Shown here one piece after another: positions 8,844 to 18,046 of a stretch of DNA of 64,000 bases (position 1 is its first letter; every line of letters starts with the position of its first letter). The translations under genes and the position numbers were made by a program. Source of the DNA: Streptomyces lydicus (GTDB lineage Bacteria; Actinomycetota; Actinomycetes; Streptomycetales; Streptomycetaceae); contig NZ_RDTE01000003.1 in assembly GCF_004125265.1 (NCBI RefSeq), positions 1,798,001 through 1,862,000 on the forward strand. The letters run 5' to 3'. Under the pieces are notes generated by a model, which was not told where the DNA came from, did not search any database, and saw only the letters and a program-made list of their open reading frames with translations.

Positions 8844-11110
8844 CGGGCGCTCTCCTGGCCGGGCGTCACGTCGAGGGTCAGGCGTTGCTCGACGGGGGCG
8901 TTGACGAGTTGCAGAGCGAACTCGCCGGGTGCGAGGTCGCCGAGGTCGGGGTCGAGGGCGGCAGCGAGCGCGGGCACCAGGCCCCGGTCACCGCGAAGCG
9001 CCAGGACGTGCGGGGCGTCGTCACCGTTGCGGGGCCGCAGGTGGCGGGTGAACAGGCCGCCGCCTTCGGGATAGTCACGGCCCAGCGGGTAGCCGAGGTC
9101 GGGGCCGGGCCGGTGCTCACGCAGGTTGATGACGCTGTTGTCGTCGGCGGCGTCGTTGCTGTCGATGCCGAAGTGGATGCCCTGGCCGGGCTCCCGGATG
9201 ACAATCTCGTCGGGCAGAGCGTCCAGGAGGAGCAGCAGGGTGTCGGGGGCGAGGTGGTCGCGGCGCAATTCGGCGACGTTCGCTGCTGCGGCGGTGGTGA
9301 GGATGTCGAAGACCGGCCAGGCTTCGACGAGTTCCGAGCGGATCAGCAGCCCGGCCCGGCCGGTTTCCCCGGTGCGGATGCGGGTGCGGCGGCTGTCGAT
9401 GGCGGCGGTGAGCGTCGTGTCGACGAGTGCGTCCAGGGAGGTGTGGACGCCGACGTCGCGGGCTCCGGCGAGCAGTGCCTCGATCCAGTTCTCGTCGATG
9501 CGGAAGAGCCGGATCGACTCCGGGGGGAGCATCGCGGGGTTGGGCACCAAGTAGTTGAACGGCACTCGGCGGAGCAGGGCCAGTTCGTCCAGCCAGCCGG
9601 GCAGGGTGCGGGTGTGGCGTTCGGCGGTGGCCTGTAGGGCCGCTGCCTTGGGTCCGGCCGCGAGGGCGGCGCGGGCGCTCTGCTGGGTGAGGCGGGTACG
9701 GCGGTTGCGGCCGGCCGATGCCGGAGCCTGGTCGTGCGAGGCAAGGGGGCGGGTGAGCGCGGCGAGCAGGTCGGCGGCGAAGCCGGAGCCCGCAAGTTCT
9801 CGCACGGTTCGCCCGTTCAGGTCGGCGGGATCGGCGGCGGCGAGCGTGGGCTCGGCGGCCAGGGCCATCATCGTGGCGGCGGTGTTGGCCAGTTCGCGCC
9901 GCGCGCGAGTCATCTCCTCGCTGTAGTCGGGGTCACTCAGCGCCAGGGTGCGGCCCAGCGTCCAGGCGGCGGCGTAGGAGACGTCGAACAGGCCGTGCTC
10001 CGGCTCGTAGATCAGCGCGTGGTCGGCGGTGGTCTTCGGCTTGTCGCGGGCGAAGTCGCGGGTCTGCGCGGCGATCACGGGGACGAAGGGGCCGCGGTAC
10101 CAGCCGTAGGTGGTCTCCCCCGACAGCAGCCGGTACGGCAGCGGGGTGTAGCCCAGGTGCAGGCGGCGGCGGGCGTACTGCTCGGCGTCAGCGGTGGAGC
10201 GGGCCGCCACGTTCCCGTTCGGGTGCAGGCGCAGCGCCAGGTTCTCCCGGTCGGCGCGGGCGGGTGCGGCGAGGTTGCTCAGCAGGGCCGCGGCGTCGCG
10301 GGTGCCGGCCGGGTCACTGGTGAATGTCCAGGAGTGCAGCACGCACAACCGCACGAACCTCACGTTCTCCCCCATTTGCCCTGGGTTGAGCTTGCCATTG
10401 AAGCCCTCCAGGGAGACCAAGTGCACGGTGTAGGCGCCGGCTTCGCTGGGGAAGCGGTTGGCGGCCAGCACGGCGTACTGGCCCTTGGTCAGGATCTCGC
10501 CGTCGTCACGCCGTTGCGGCCGGGTGGAGACGTCACGAACATGGGCGAGGTAGTTCAGTTCCTCCTCGCGCGGCACCAGGGCGGTGAACAGCCCGGCCGG
10601 GACGTCGATGCTCTGGCAGCGGCTGGCCTCGATCCCCGGCGTGATGCCTGTGTCGCTGAGGTCCGGGCCGAGGATGCCGTCGCCGGGGCGGCGCAGCTCG
10701 GCGATGGTGCGGGTGGTGGTCTGGCCCAAGCCCTCGGGGTCGTCGGGCAGTTCACCTGCGTGGAAGACCATCAGCGCCAACCACGGGGCCTCTTCGGGTA
10801 CCGCGCGGGCCTTCAGCTTCCGCTCCCAGGGCAGGATGGAGCGGTCGAGGGTGATGTGCGGGAGGGTGCGGCTGAAGTCGCCGGCGGCTCCCTCGGCCGG
10901 GTAGTGGGCGTGCACGGACGAGGGGTCCAGGACGAACCGGACCGCGCGGATCTCGAACTGCTGCGTCGTGGCGGGGATGGCCGGGTTCACGTCGACCCGG
11001 TTGCCGTCCTTGGTCAGGTGGTGCTCCGCCGTGAGCGTGTAAACGCCGGCGGTGGCTTTCGGCCGGCGGTAGTCGTGGAAGGCCACGCGGAGGTCTTCAG
11101 TGCCGCTCAA
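8840..11110 (-). CDS. Large operon protein 3: 756-residue protein of unknown family
   Basis: ATG 11110; the stop overlaps the next start (ATGA). The N-terminal 300 residues are strand-rich (VAFHDYRRPKATAGVYTL, ITLDRSILPWERKL). The middle is helical and Arg/Ala rich. The most distinctive segment is VPFNYLVPNPAMLPPESIRL followed by FRIDENWIEALLAGA around residues 520-560, which looks like a strongly conserved core motif of a family without a name I can give. No catalytic signature, secretion signal or transmembrane helix is seen. It lies 7 bases downstream of the DUF6603 gene and is translationally coupled to the 1372-residue gene, so it should be a fixed partner of both. Confidence 0.75.
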   Translation of the reverse strand: MSGTEDLRVAFHDYRRPKATAGVYTLTAEHHLTKDGNRVDVNPAIPATTQQFEIRAVRFVLDPSSVHAHYPAEGAAGDFSRTLPHITLDRSILPWERKLKARAVPEEAPWLALMVFHAGELPDDPEGLGQTTTRTIAELRRPGDGILGPDLSDTGITPGIEASRCQSIDVPAGLFTALVPREEELNYLAHVRDVSTRPQRRDDGEILTKGQYAVLAANRFPSEAGAYTVHLVSLEGFNGKLNPGQMGENVRFVRLCVLHSWTFTSDPAGTRDAAALLSNLAAPARADRENLALRLHPNGNVAARSTADAEQYARRRLHLGYTPLPYRLLSGETTYGWYRGPFVPVIAAQTRDFARDKPKTTADHALIYEPEHGLFDVSYAAAWTLGRTLALSDPDYSEEMTRARRELANTAATMMALAAEPTLAAADPADLNGRTVRELAGSGFAADLLAALTRPLASHDQAPASAGRNRRTRLTQQSARAALAAGPKAAALQATAERHTRTLPGWLDELALLRRVPFNYLVPNPAMLPPESIRLFRIDENWIEALLAGARDVGVHTSLDALVDTTLTAAIDSRRTRIRTGETGRAGLLIRSELVEAWPVFDILTTAAAANVAELRRDHLAPDTLLLLLDALPDEIVIREPGQGIHFGIDSNDAADDNSVINLREHRPGPDLGYPLGRDYPEGGGLFTRHLRPRNGDDAPHVLALRGDRGLVPALAAALDPDLGDLAPGEFALQLVNAPVEQRLTLDVTPGQESAR

Positions 11111-11117
11111 CGTCGGT

Positions 11118-14100
11118 TCACCTCTCGGCTGTGGTGGTCATGGGCGCGTTGGTGAACGTGGTCTTCGCGAGGTCCGCGTAGCGGGTCAGCAGGTCGTCGG
11201 TGCCGGGGGCGAGCCCGAGGCCGGCCAGGGCGGCGTGCACCGCTGCACGGTTGTCGGCGGTGGTCTGCGCGCCGATACCGGTGTCCGGGTCGACGATGGT
11301 GCCGATGCTGCCCTCGCCCTCGTCGTCCGGGACGGACGGCGGCCCCTCCGGCTGCGAGCCCAGCAGCGGGATCGGCGCGTCCGGCAGCCCATCGGACTCC
11401 AGTGCCTCGGCGTCGACCCAGCCGACCGAAGGGGCCAGTTCGGGCTTGGGGACCTCGAAGGTGATGCCGGCCAGGCAGCCGCTGAGCAGCCCGTCGCCGT
11501 CCAAGACGTCGCTGGGGCTATCCAGCGGCGCACCCCACATCGCCTTGGGCATGTCCTGCCTGTAGACGGCGACGCCCCATCCAGTGGGGGTGTAGACGCT
11601 GTCGAACCATTGCAGGGTGACGTGGTGTTCGGAGACCACGCCCTGCCCCTTGGTCCCCATCGGCCGGATGTCGATGGTGTCGTCCTCGGCCTCGGCGAAG
11701 GGCTGGTCGTTGAAGATGATGTGGCTGGCGGGGACGGCGGCCTCGGTGCGGACGGCGAAGCCGTCCATGGAAACCAGCAGGGGCTCTCCCGCGTCGGACC
11801 GGGCGGTGGTCTCCTCGGGATCGACGTCGACCAACAGCCCGGACAGCGGAGCGATCGACAGCGGGGCCGGCAGCTGAACGCTGAACTCCCCCCACTCGAC
11901 TGCCGGTACTCCGTCGCGGCCGGTGCCGAACTCGACGGTGAAGCTGATGAACCAGACCTTGATCTTGGCTCGGCCGCCGATCGGCGGCCCCCACAGGTCC
12001 AACGACACCCCGACCGACAGGGAAACCCGCACCCGGATGAACAGCACCTTGACAGTGGCCGCAACCCCGATGCTCAGGCCCATCGACAGGTCGAAGTAGA
12101 ACGGCTTCCACTGCACCAGCGCGTCCAGCCAGGCCGTGAACCACGCCTGCAGCTGGATACCGTGGCCCTTGTCGTAGTTCGCGGACAGCTCGCCGCCGGC
12201 CATGAACGCGCCGTCGGTGAGCGCCGCGTACACCTGCCCGCGGATCGCCACCGGGCCGATCGCCCACCGCCAGCCCACGCGCGGCGGGTTGGGGTAGTAC
12301 GCGGGACGCTTGAACCGCTTGTGGTAGCCGCCCAGGGTGAACACGAAGCCCTTGCCGCCCCCTTGCGCGGTGCGGTCCTGGCCCCAGATGTAGAAGGACA
12401 GGCCACCGGTGAGCTCGGCCGCCGGGTCGATGACGTACGAGCCGGGCGCGACGACCGCGTCCATCGAGAACAGGCCCTTGTCATGGTGGTATCCGATGGC
12501 CAAGTCGATGACCAGCCGGGCGATCGGCTTCTTGGCGGCCTTGCTGCGCGGCAGGTCGATCGTGGTGCGGCCGATCAGCAACACCTTCCAGGACTGGCCG
12601 CCCTCGACCAGCAGCAGCGCGCGGGAGCGGATGAACTCGAACGAGCTGAACTCGATCCCGCCCGCGCCCCAGTACTGACCCTCGCGCGGGGTGATCCAGC
12701 CGCCGGGGCCGGCAAGCTTCTCCAGCACCTGCTCCGGCGTGTCACCGGTGCCACTGCCGTCCAGCCGGTTCACCAGCGGGAACCGGCCGACCTCGTCGAT
12801 GGTCGGCGTGCGGACCGTACTGTTGACACCGAAGCCAAGCGAGATGGCGATCACCCGGAACGGGGGCGGGCCGAACAGCCCACGCTCGCCGCCGGAGATC
12901 TCGCCGAACAGGAACATCGACGACCAGTCGTCCACGGCCTTGGCATACGACCCGGCGGCATACAAGGCGAAGAACCCGGTCTCGATCGTGGCGAGCCCGA
13001 TGAACTGCTCCTTCAGCCCCGGGGCGACCTCCGAGCCGGAGCGGCGCTCCACCATGCCGCTGATCTTCAGCGGCGGCTTGTCCAGTTGCACGCCCGCCCC
13101 GCGCAACCGCGGCGAGACGCTCAACTCCCCGTCGATCCCCAATCCGAGACCCATCAGGACCAGACGGACCGGGCCCACCGACAGGACCGCATCCAACGCA
13201 ACAAAGATCTGCCCATCCGCGAGGCCGATGCCGATCCGCGAGATCCGCACCGCCCCGAGGGTCAGGTCGAGGTCGCGTGACCACGTGTCGTCCGAAGCAG
13301 CATGCACGGTGATCGGGCCCCGGAGGGTGGCCACGAGTGTGCCGCCGGGCCCTGTGGTGATCGGCAGGAGCAGCGGGTCCTGTGGCACCCCGCCGATGCT
13401 CAGCTCGATCTGGACGGCGATACCGGGCCCGGCCGTCGTACCAACCGCGAAGCGCGGCAGCCGGCGCTCGCCCGAGGAATCGATCCGGTCCAGCGCGTCG
13501 TTGACGGCGCCGGCCTGGGCTGCGGTCCATCCGGTCGGCGTTGAGGTGAAGGCGATGCCGTCGATGACAAGGTCCGCACCGGGCGGAATCGCCTCGCCGA
13601 CCAACGGCAGATCCGAGGCGCGCGCCCCGAGCCGAGCCCGCACCGCCGCCGCGCTGAAGCGGGGGGCACCGGGGCCGGTACCGGGACGGCTGACGTAGAC
13701 CCAGCCAGTACGCTCGGTCGAAGCCGTCAGCAGGACCTCACCCGTTGCGGTGTCGTAGCGCACCGAGAGCGCTTGCAGCTCCGGACGCAGGATCTCGGGA
13801 AGTCCGGGCAGGTCGAGGCCCAGCGCACCGGCCAGCTCGTCGGCCGAGATGCCCGGCGTGCCGCTCCAGGTGCCGGTGAACACCTGGCCTCCTGCTCCCG
13901 AGGCGTACTGGACGGTGAAATCCAGGACCCGGATGTCGCCGTCGGCCAGCGGAACGGCGAGCTGCAGCAGCCCGCCGACTCCCGTCTCTCCCGTGCTCCG
14001 GTCGGCGGTCACGGTGAGCTGGAGGGCCGCGTCCAGGTCACCGAGCTGCACGGTGGCGGCGCAGTCGAAGGCGAAGTGGCCGCTGCTGTCGAAGGCCACG

Positions 14101-15431
14101 GTGAGCTGCTCGATAACGAGATCGTCGAGCACATCCGGCGGGGTGATGCCGAGCGCGGCCATGACCCGGGCGGGTTGGAGGTTTTCCGCGTTCGCGAGGA
14201 AAGCCCAGCCTGTCCCCTGCTCCCAGGTGCCGGTGACGTCCAGGGCCCCGTTCACCAGCCGCCAGACCGCGCTCAGCCCGGCCGACTTGGTGCCCCCGGT
14301 GTCGGAGAAGGTCAGCACGATGTCGCTGAGGTCGATGCCCTCGGCGAAGTGCCAGACGTTGGCGAGCGTGAGGTCGATGCCGTACCCCTGCGCGTCGCCG
14401 GTGGCAAGTTCGCCCCACAGGCCGAGTTCGGTGACGGTCAGGTCCGCCGGCAGCGGGATGCCGGGGAAGCGCTGCTGGAGCATCGCGCCGACCGGGACCG
14501 GCCGCGCCAGCCGTCCGCTGAGGGAGCGCTCGGGAAGCGTGATGCCGACATCGACCACGATCTCGGCGGCCAGAGTGACGCGGCCGGCGAGCACGGTCGT
14601 CAGCCGCGGACTCTCGAACGGGTCGGCCAGCGAGAACTCGGCGTTGAGCTCGTCCACGGTGATGATGCCGGGCAGCGGGGTCCATGGCTGGTCGAGCCCC
14701 ACCTTCAGCCACAGCGCCAGCCAGTCACTCTCGACGCCGCGGCCGCTCTGCTGGACCTGCCGCCCGGAGAAGAACGTGATCGCCAGGCCCTGCAGGGCCA
14801 ACGCGCAGTCCCGCAGCACGTCGCCGGGAATGTCAAAACCGCTGGGCGGCAGGCCCGCGAACACCAGCAACTCGTCCAGGCTCGGGAACGGCACATCCGC
14901 GAACACCGAGGCGACGCACCAGCTCTGCCCCGGCCACAGCGGCGGATAGCCCCACGCGTAGGGCCGGGGCAGGGCCTCCTCGGTCGGGAAGAGCACCTCG
15001 ACGCCGAAGCCGACGCGCGGCTGCGGTTCGTGCCGCTCGCCCGGCTCGACGCCGAACACCAGGTGCGCCGGTCCCAGCCGCAGCCGGTTCAGCACATCCC
15101 GGGCGGCGGCGAGGGCGTCGGGCAGGCCGGGTCCCTCGGACAGCAGCACCGCGTCGACCCGGAAGCCGACCACCTGCTGCCCAGCCTCGTCGGGCAGGAA
15201 CCACACGGCGACCGGGGAGGCGGCCTGACCGACCAGCACCGCCGTTCCGGTGACCGACAGCGCCTGCACGTCGACCGTGACACCCCGGATGTCGAGGATC
15301 TCGTCCTGCACGTACTGCTTGAACAGCTCCAGCGCCGGCTCCAGGTCGAGGAAGTCCGGAAGGAGCTCGAGATAGGTGTCGTCCTGGGCCTGGGCCAGGA
15401 CCGTGCGCAAGCGGTCGACGGTCAGTGCCAT
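11118..15431 (-). CDS. Large operon protein 2: DUF6603-type giant protein
   Basis: 1437 residues from ATG 15431, with GGGAG a few bases upstream. The central to C-terminal part carries hallmarks I associate with DUF6603: LVLMGLGLGIDGELS, FGPPPFRVIAISLGFG, TPTIDEVGRFPLV, and repeated long amphipathic strands such as KVLFIRVRVSLSVGVSLDLW. The whole protein is made of alternating hydrophobic strands with few Cys, suggesting a very large beta-sheet assembly. The C-terminal 200 residues are acidic. Neither the family nor the gene has a known biochemical role. It follows the MBL-fold gene by 15 bases. Recognition is from memory of the family and was not searched. Confidence 0.75.
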   Translation of the reverse strand: MALTVDRLRTVLAQAQDDTYLELLPDFLDLEPALELFKQYVQDEILDIRGVTVDVQALSVTGTAVLVGQAASPVAVWFLPDEAGQQVVGFRVDAVLLSEGPGLPDALAAARDVLNRLRLGPAHLVFGVEPGERHEPQPRVGFGVEVLFPTEEALPRPYAWGYPPLWPGQSWCVASVFADVPFPSLDELLVFAGLPPSGFDIPGDVLRDCALALQGLAITFFSGRQVQQSGRGVESDWLALWLKVGLDQPWTPLPGIITVDELNAEFSLADPFESPRLTTVLAGRVTLAAEIVVDVGITLPERSLSGRLARPVPVGAMLQQRFPGIPLPADLTVTELGLWGELATGDAQGYGIDLTLANVWHFAEGIDLSDIVLTFSDTGGTKSAGLSAVWRLVNGALDVTGTWEQGTGWAFLANAENLQPARVMAALGITPPDVLDDLVIEQLTVAFDSSGHFAFDCAATVQLGDLDAALQLTVTADRSTGETGVGGLLQLAVPLADGDIRVLDFTVQYASGAGGQVFTGTWSGTPGISADELAGALGLDLPGLPEILRPELQALSVRYDTATGEVLLTASTERTGWVYVSRPGTGPGAPRFSAAAVRARLGARASDLPLVGEAIPPGADLVIDGIAFTSTPTGWTAAQAGAVNDALDRIDSSGERRLPRFAVGTTAGPGIAVQIELSIGGVPQDPLLLPITTGPGGTLVATLRGPITVHAASDDTWSRDLDLTLGAVRISRIGIGLADGQIFVALDAVLSVGPVRLVLMGLGLGIDGELSVSPRLRGAGVQLDKPPLKISGMVERRSGSEVAPGLKEQFIGLATIETGFFALYAAGSYAKAVDDWSSMFLFGEISGGERGLFGPPPFRVIAISLGFGVNSTVRTPTIDEVGRFPLVNRLDGSGTGDTPEQVLEKLAGPGGWITPREGQYWGAGGIEFSSFEFIRSRALLLVEGGQSWKVLLIGRTTIDLPRSKAAKKPIARLVIDLAIGYHHDKGLFSMDAVVAPGSYVIDPAAELTGGLSFYIWGQDRTAQGGGKGFVFTLGGYHKRFKRPAYYPNPPRVGWRWAIGPVAIRGQVYAALTDGAFMAGGELSANYDKGHGIQLQAWFTAWLDALVQWKPFYFDLSMGLSIGVAATVKVLFIRVRVSLSVGVSLDLWGPPIGGRAKIKVWFISFTVEFGTGRDGVPAVEWGEFSVQLPAPLSIAPLSGLLVDVDPEETTARSDAGEPLLVSMDGFAVRTEAAVPASHIIFNDQPFAEAEDDTIDIRPMGTKGQGVVSEHHVTLQWFDSVYTPTGWGVAVYRQDMPKAMWGAPLDSPSDVLDGDGLLSGCLAGITFEVPKPELAPSVGWVDAEALESDGLPDAPIPLLGSQPEGPPSVPDDEGEGSIGTIVDPDTGIGAQTTADNRAAVHAALAGLGLAPGTDDLLTRYADLAKTTFTNAPMTTTAER

Positions 15432-15446
15432 GGTTGGCGCACTCCC

Positions 15447-16772
15447 CTACGCGAATCGGATGTCGTAGGCGCCAGGCGCCGCGTGATCGATAGTCAGGTG
15501 CCAGTCCACGCCACGCCACGCGGTCAGGTTCGCGGTCTCCACCGGTTCCGGGGGAACGACCCCCGGGTCCGCGGGGTCACCAGTGATCGGCCCGCCGGCC
15601 GGGAATCCGGGGACGGCGAACGTACTGAAGACGCCCTCTTTGGTGGGCTGATACCAGATCTTCCACGGCTTGCGGCCGGTGTTGTTCTGGAAGCCGTACC
15701 CCCACCAGCCACCGCTGCTGACCCTCGGCAGCGGGATGCCGTGCCGGGCGCGGACGCCGCGCCAGTAGGGCAGGACGCGCAGCTGGATGTTCGTCGCGTT
15801 GCACGTGCCTGCGCCACCACGGAACGCGAGCATGCCGGTGCTGATGAACAGGCCGTCCGGACGCAGATGCTCCAGCCACGCGTCGCAGGTCGAGGACCCG
15901 CTGCCGTGATGACCCATCTTGAGCCACAGGTTGCTCTCCCGGCGAAACTCGCCGGTCCGGTCAAGACCGATCAGCACGTGCTCGTTGACCTCTTCGGCGT
16001 CGGCCATGAACAGCACCTTCTGGCGCTTTCCCGCATCACCCGGATCGGGCTCACCGAGGAGGAGCAGGACCAGGCTGCTCTGGTTGGCGATCCGCTCCTT
16101 GGACGTCGCCTCGTAATCATCGGCATCCCAACTGCTCCCGCCCGACATCCTGTCCATGCCGGGGCCGAACCACCCACCACCCAGCAGGTAGAGATTCGAG
16201 TCAATGCCCTCCCGCCGGCCCTCCAGCAGCGGCTGCGGGGTGGTCGGGACGAACGTCTGCTGCGGCCACGTCTCCACGCCGAAGCCATCGGCGTTGGCCA
16301 GCCGATCCGGATCCGTCAGCAGGTCACGGATGAAAGTCTGCCCAGCCTCGCGATAGTCACCGGGTTCCAGGGTGTACAGGACCTTGCGCAAGGTGTAGCG
16401 CAACTCGCCGTCGTTATTGAGCAGCACATCCTGGAGCAGGTTGAAATGGTCCTTGTCCGGATGCGTGATCACCAGGTAGTCGAGGGCCCTCGGCGTGCGC
16501 AGCCGGGTCAGGTAGCCGTCAAGCTTGGTGCGCAGATGGGCGAGCATGCGCGCTTTCGCATCGCCGTCGGCGCCAGGTCCGGTCGGGTTCCTCGACGGGG
16601 CCGTCGCCGCCGCGGAACCGCAGTCGATGAGTACCGCGTGCGTTCCGGTCCCGGTCGCGGGATCCGTACCACGGTCGTAGAACCACAGCAGAGTGCAATC
16701 ACCCTGCCCGACATTGAAGAACACCACTTCGACTGGCACGCCGCCTCCGTCAACCAGAACCGAGTCCGCCAT
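15447..16772 (-). CDS. Large operon protein 1: ComEC/Rec2-like metallo-beta-lactamase-fold hydrolase
   Basis: 441 residues from ATG 16772 (MADSVLVDGGG). Motifs in order are NVGQGDC (20-26), LIDCG (48-52), HPDKDH (104-109, the metal-binding HxDxDH), VLFMADAEE (253-261) and LKMGHHGS (284-291, second metal-ligand region). This order is that of the soluble MBL domain of ComEC-type proteins, here without membrane helices. Such stand-alone domains are usually nucleases or phosphodiesterases; the substrate is unknown. A Trp-rich C-terminal extension (about 340-441) is extra to the domain. It is the promoter-proximal gene of the operon and its only clear enzyme. Confidence 0.85.
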   Translation of the reverse strand: MADSVLVDGGGVPVEVVFFNVGQGDCTLLWFYDRGTDPATGTGTHAVLIDCGSAAATAPSRNPTGPGADGDAKARMLAHLRTKLDGYLTRLRTPRALDYLVITHPDKDHFNLLQDVLLNNDGELRYTLRKVLYTLEPGDYREAGQTFIRDLLTDPDRLANADGFGVETWPQQTFVPTTPQPLLEGRREGIDSNLYLLGGGWFGPGMDRMSGGSSWDADDYEATSKERIANQSSLVLLLLGEPDPGDAGKRQKVLFMADAEEVNEHVLIGLDRTGEFRRESNLWLKMGHHGSGSSTCDAWLEHLRPDGLFISTGMLAFRGGAGTCNATNIQLRVLPYWRGVRARHGIPLPRVSSGGWWGYGFQNNTGRKPWKIWYQPTKEGVFSTFAVPGFPAGGPITGDPADPGVVPPEPVETANLTAWRGVDWHLTIDHAAPGAYDIRFA

Positions 16773-17150
16773 GTCCGCAACTCTGCGTGACACGATCCTG
16801 ACAGTCGTGACAGAGCCGCCGGGGGACTTCCCGGACCCATGGCCAGTTCCGTGCCCGTATGGCCCAATATCGCCGTCCCACGCGAAGACCCTGGATCGCC
16901 GAGCCGGTGACCCTGCCGCCGGCAAACCAACGACCAGCTCAAAGCAAGCAAGTCCTGCTCCACCCCGGGGCCGATCAGTCTTCGTGAGCACCGGTCCAGA
17001 TCGCACTTGTCGCCACGACAAGGGATCCGCGCAGGTCAGACGGCCATTCCGCCCGCCGTGAGCGCAGCGTGAGTGCGAGCCCTCACCGCCGCACACTGAC
17101 CACCATCATGGGCATGGCAATCCACACAACCCTCATTGGGGGTGATCACC
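16773..17150. other. Intergenic region upstream of the DUF6603 operon
   Basis: This stretch of 378 bases separates the operon start from an integrase fragment on the other strand. It should contain the operon promoter, but I see no convincing -35/-10 pair. Open frames through it lack codon bias. Confidence 0.4.
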
Positions 17151-17480
17151 ATGCGCTCCGCAGCCCACACCGGGCACGTCCTCCGCTGGTGCGGCTGCCG
17201 CGACCACAACGGCAAACAGCTCGGAGCTGCCCCAAACTCGCCACCGACCCCGATCACGGCACCTGGACCTTCTCCCTCGACCTCCCCTCCCCCGACAGGC
17301 ATCGCAACATCGTCCGCCGCGGCGGCTACCCCACCGCCGAGGCTGCTCGAGCCGCCCTGCGCCGGATGATCGAAGCGCAGGTCGCTGGCTTCACCACCGA
17401 CCCCAACCAGACCGTCGCCGACTACCTCGCCACCTGGCTCAAGGACAAGAAACTCACCCTCAAGCCCACCACCTCGGCTG
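17151..17480 (+). pseudogene. Tyrosine recombinase (integrase) N-terminal fragment
   Basis: ATG 17151 follows GGGGGTGA and encodes MRSAAHTGHVLRWCGC. A one-base shift near 17220-17230 moves the reading to the frame encoding CPKLA...GTWTFSLDLPS, then RRGGYPTAEAARAALRRM and TVADYLATWLKDK. This is the arm-binding and core-binding N-terminus typical of actinobacterial phage or ICE integrases. The homology stops after KLTLKPTT (about 17480), where the catalytic domain should follow, so only about 110 residues remain. It is a scar of an older mobile element at the right side of the island. Confidence 0.7.
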
Positions 17481-17732
17481 GTCGACTCTTCTGTGGCCAT
17501 CTCGCTGGGGAGCCGCTACTTCCGACTCAGGACCGGACGGCGGGGGTCACCCATGCTGCTTGAGAAGGTCATCGATCCAGGCGCGAGTAGCAACGAGACC
17601 CACTTCGACCTCCCAATTGGCAGGTCGATGCGGGTGCTTGGGAAAGGTGAGAGCGGCCCGGTATCCGGTAGTACCGAGCGTGGGCTGTACACGCACAATG
17701 GGCTGGGCCTGGCAGCGGGCATGCCGCTCTGC
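17481..17732. other. Junction segment with an unplaced coding scrap
   Basis: Between the integrase fragment and the IS remnant, the minus strand stays open (stop at 17547) and reads into TTGYRAALTFPKHPHRP and WIDDLLKQHG, which looks like the C-terminus of a protein. It is fused in frame to the IS transposase N-terminus. I cannot assign it to a family. It is probably what remains after a deletion inside the right IS copy. Confidence 0.35.
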
Positions 17733-17928
17733 CCCGCACAACGCCTGCCGATCCGGCACGCTCGGCCGTCCCTCGACCAGCTTCGGCCCCGGTTTGGGCA
17801 GCAACGGCTCCATCAACGCCCACAGTTCATCCGACACGATCCACGGCCGCGACTGACGTTTCCCCACGACCAGACCAACGAGCGGATAGGTCAACAGTCA
17901 CATGATCAACCACTTCTGTTAGGAGCTC
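17733..17928 (-). mobile_element. Truncated IS5-like element, left terminus and transposase N-terminus
   Basis: Reading leftward from 17928, the terminal repeat is followed by a TTG start at 17894 and about 54 residues (RPWIVSDELWALMEPLLP, then PSVPDRQALCG). These align with the N-terminus of the complete IS at 1510-2404 (SPWIVSDEFWTRIEPLLP). The transposase homology ends near 17733, so the catalytic part is lost. The outer terminus at 17917-17928 is preserved and followed by TTA. Confidence 0.7.
17917..17928 (-). repeat. Terminal inverted repeat of the right-hand IS copy
   Basis: TGTTAGGAGCTC, followed by TTA at 17929-17931. It matches the inverse of the left outer end of the island (1510-1521) at 11 of 12 positions. 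Confidence 0.7.
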
Positions 17929-18046
17929 TTAGGGGTCGCCTCAGCCCCGGCGACCGCTCGTCTTCGCTTGCCCGACCGTCCCACAGCAGCCCACCGTGCA
18001 GTTGAGAACCGCCTGCACGGTGCCGAGCAATGCCCACGGAGGCACC

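Larger units (their letters stand above)
1510..17928. mobile_element. Candidate composite transposon carrying the DUF6603 operon
   Basis: The outer left end is the IS5-like terminus GAACTCCTAACA (1510-1521), preceded by TTA. The outer right end is TGTTAGGAGCTC (17917-17928, 11 of 12 matching the inverse), followed by TTA. The right end belongs to a leftward-reading remnant of a related transposase. The two IS copies are therefore inverted and face outward, with matching TTA flanks. The leftward six-gene operon and an integrase fragment lie between them. Joint transposition is inferred; the right copy is truncated and the TTA duplication is only 3 bp. Confidence 0.45.

Noticed and set aside
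11100..13280. Long + strand frame (726 codons) opposite the DUF6603 gene
   Set aside because: Shadow of a GC-rich gene; no ribosome site and no domain.
2405..16772. Contractile injection system or tailocin as an explanation for the six-gene operon
   Set aside because: Only a fibre-like protein fits. No sheath, tube, baseplate wedge, spike or AAA+ ATPase was found.
13773..16790. Very long open frame (about 1000 codons) on the + strand opposite the DUF6603 and MBL genes
   Set aside because: It mirrors the minus-strand codon bias, is rich in Arg/Gln/Gly/His, has no motifs, and the minus strand has recognisable domains and coupled starts.
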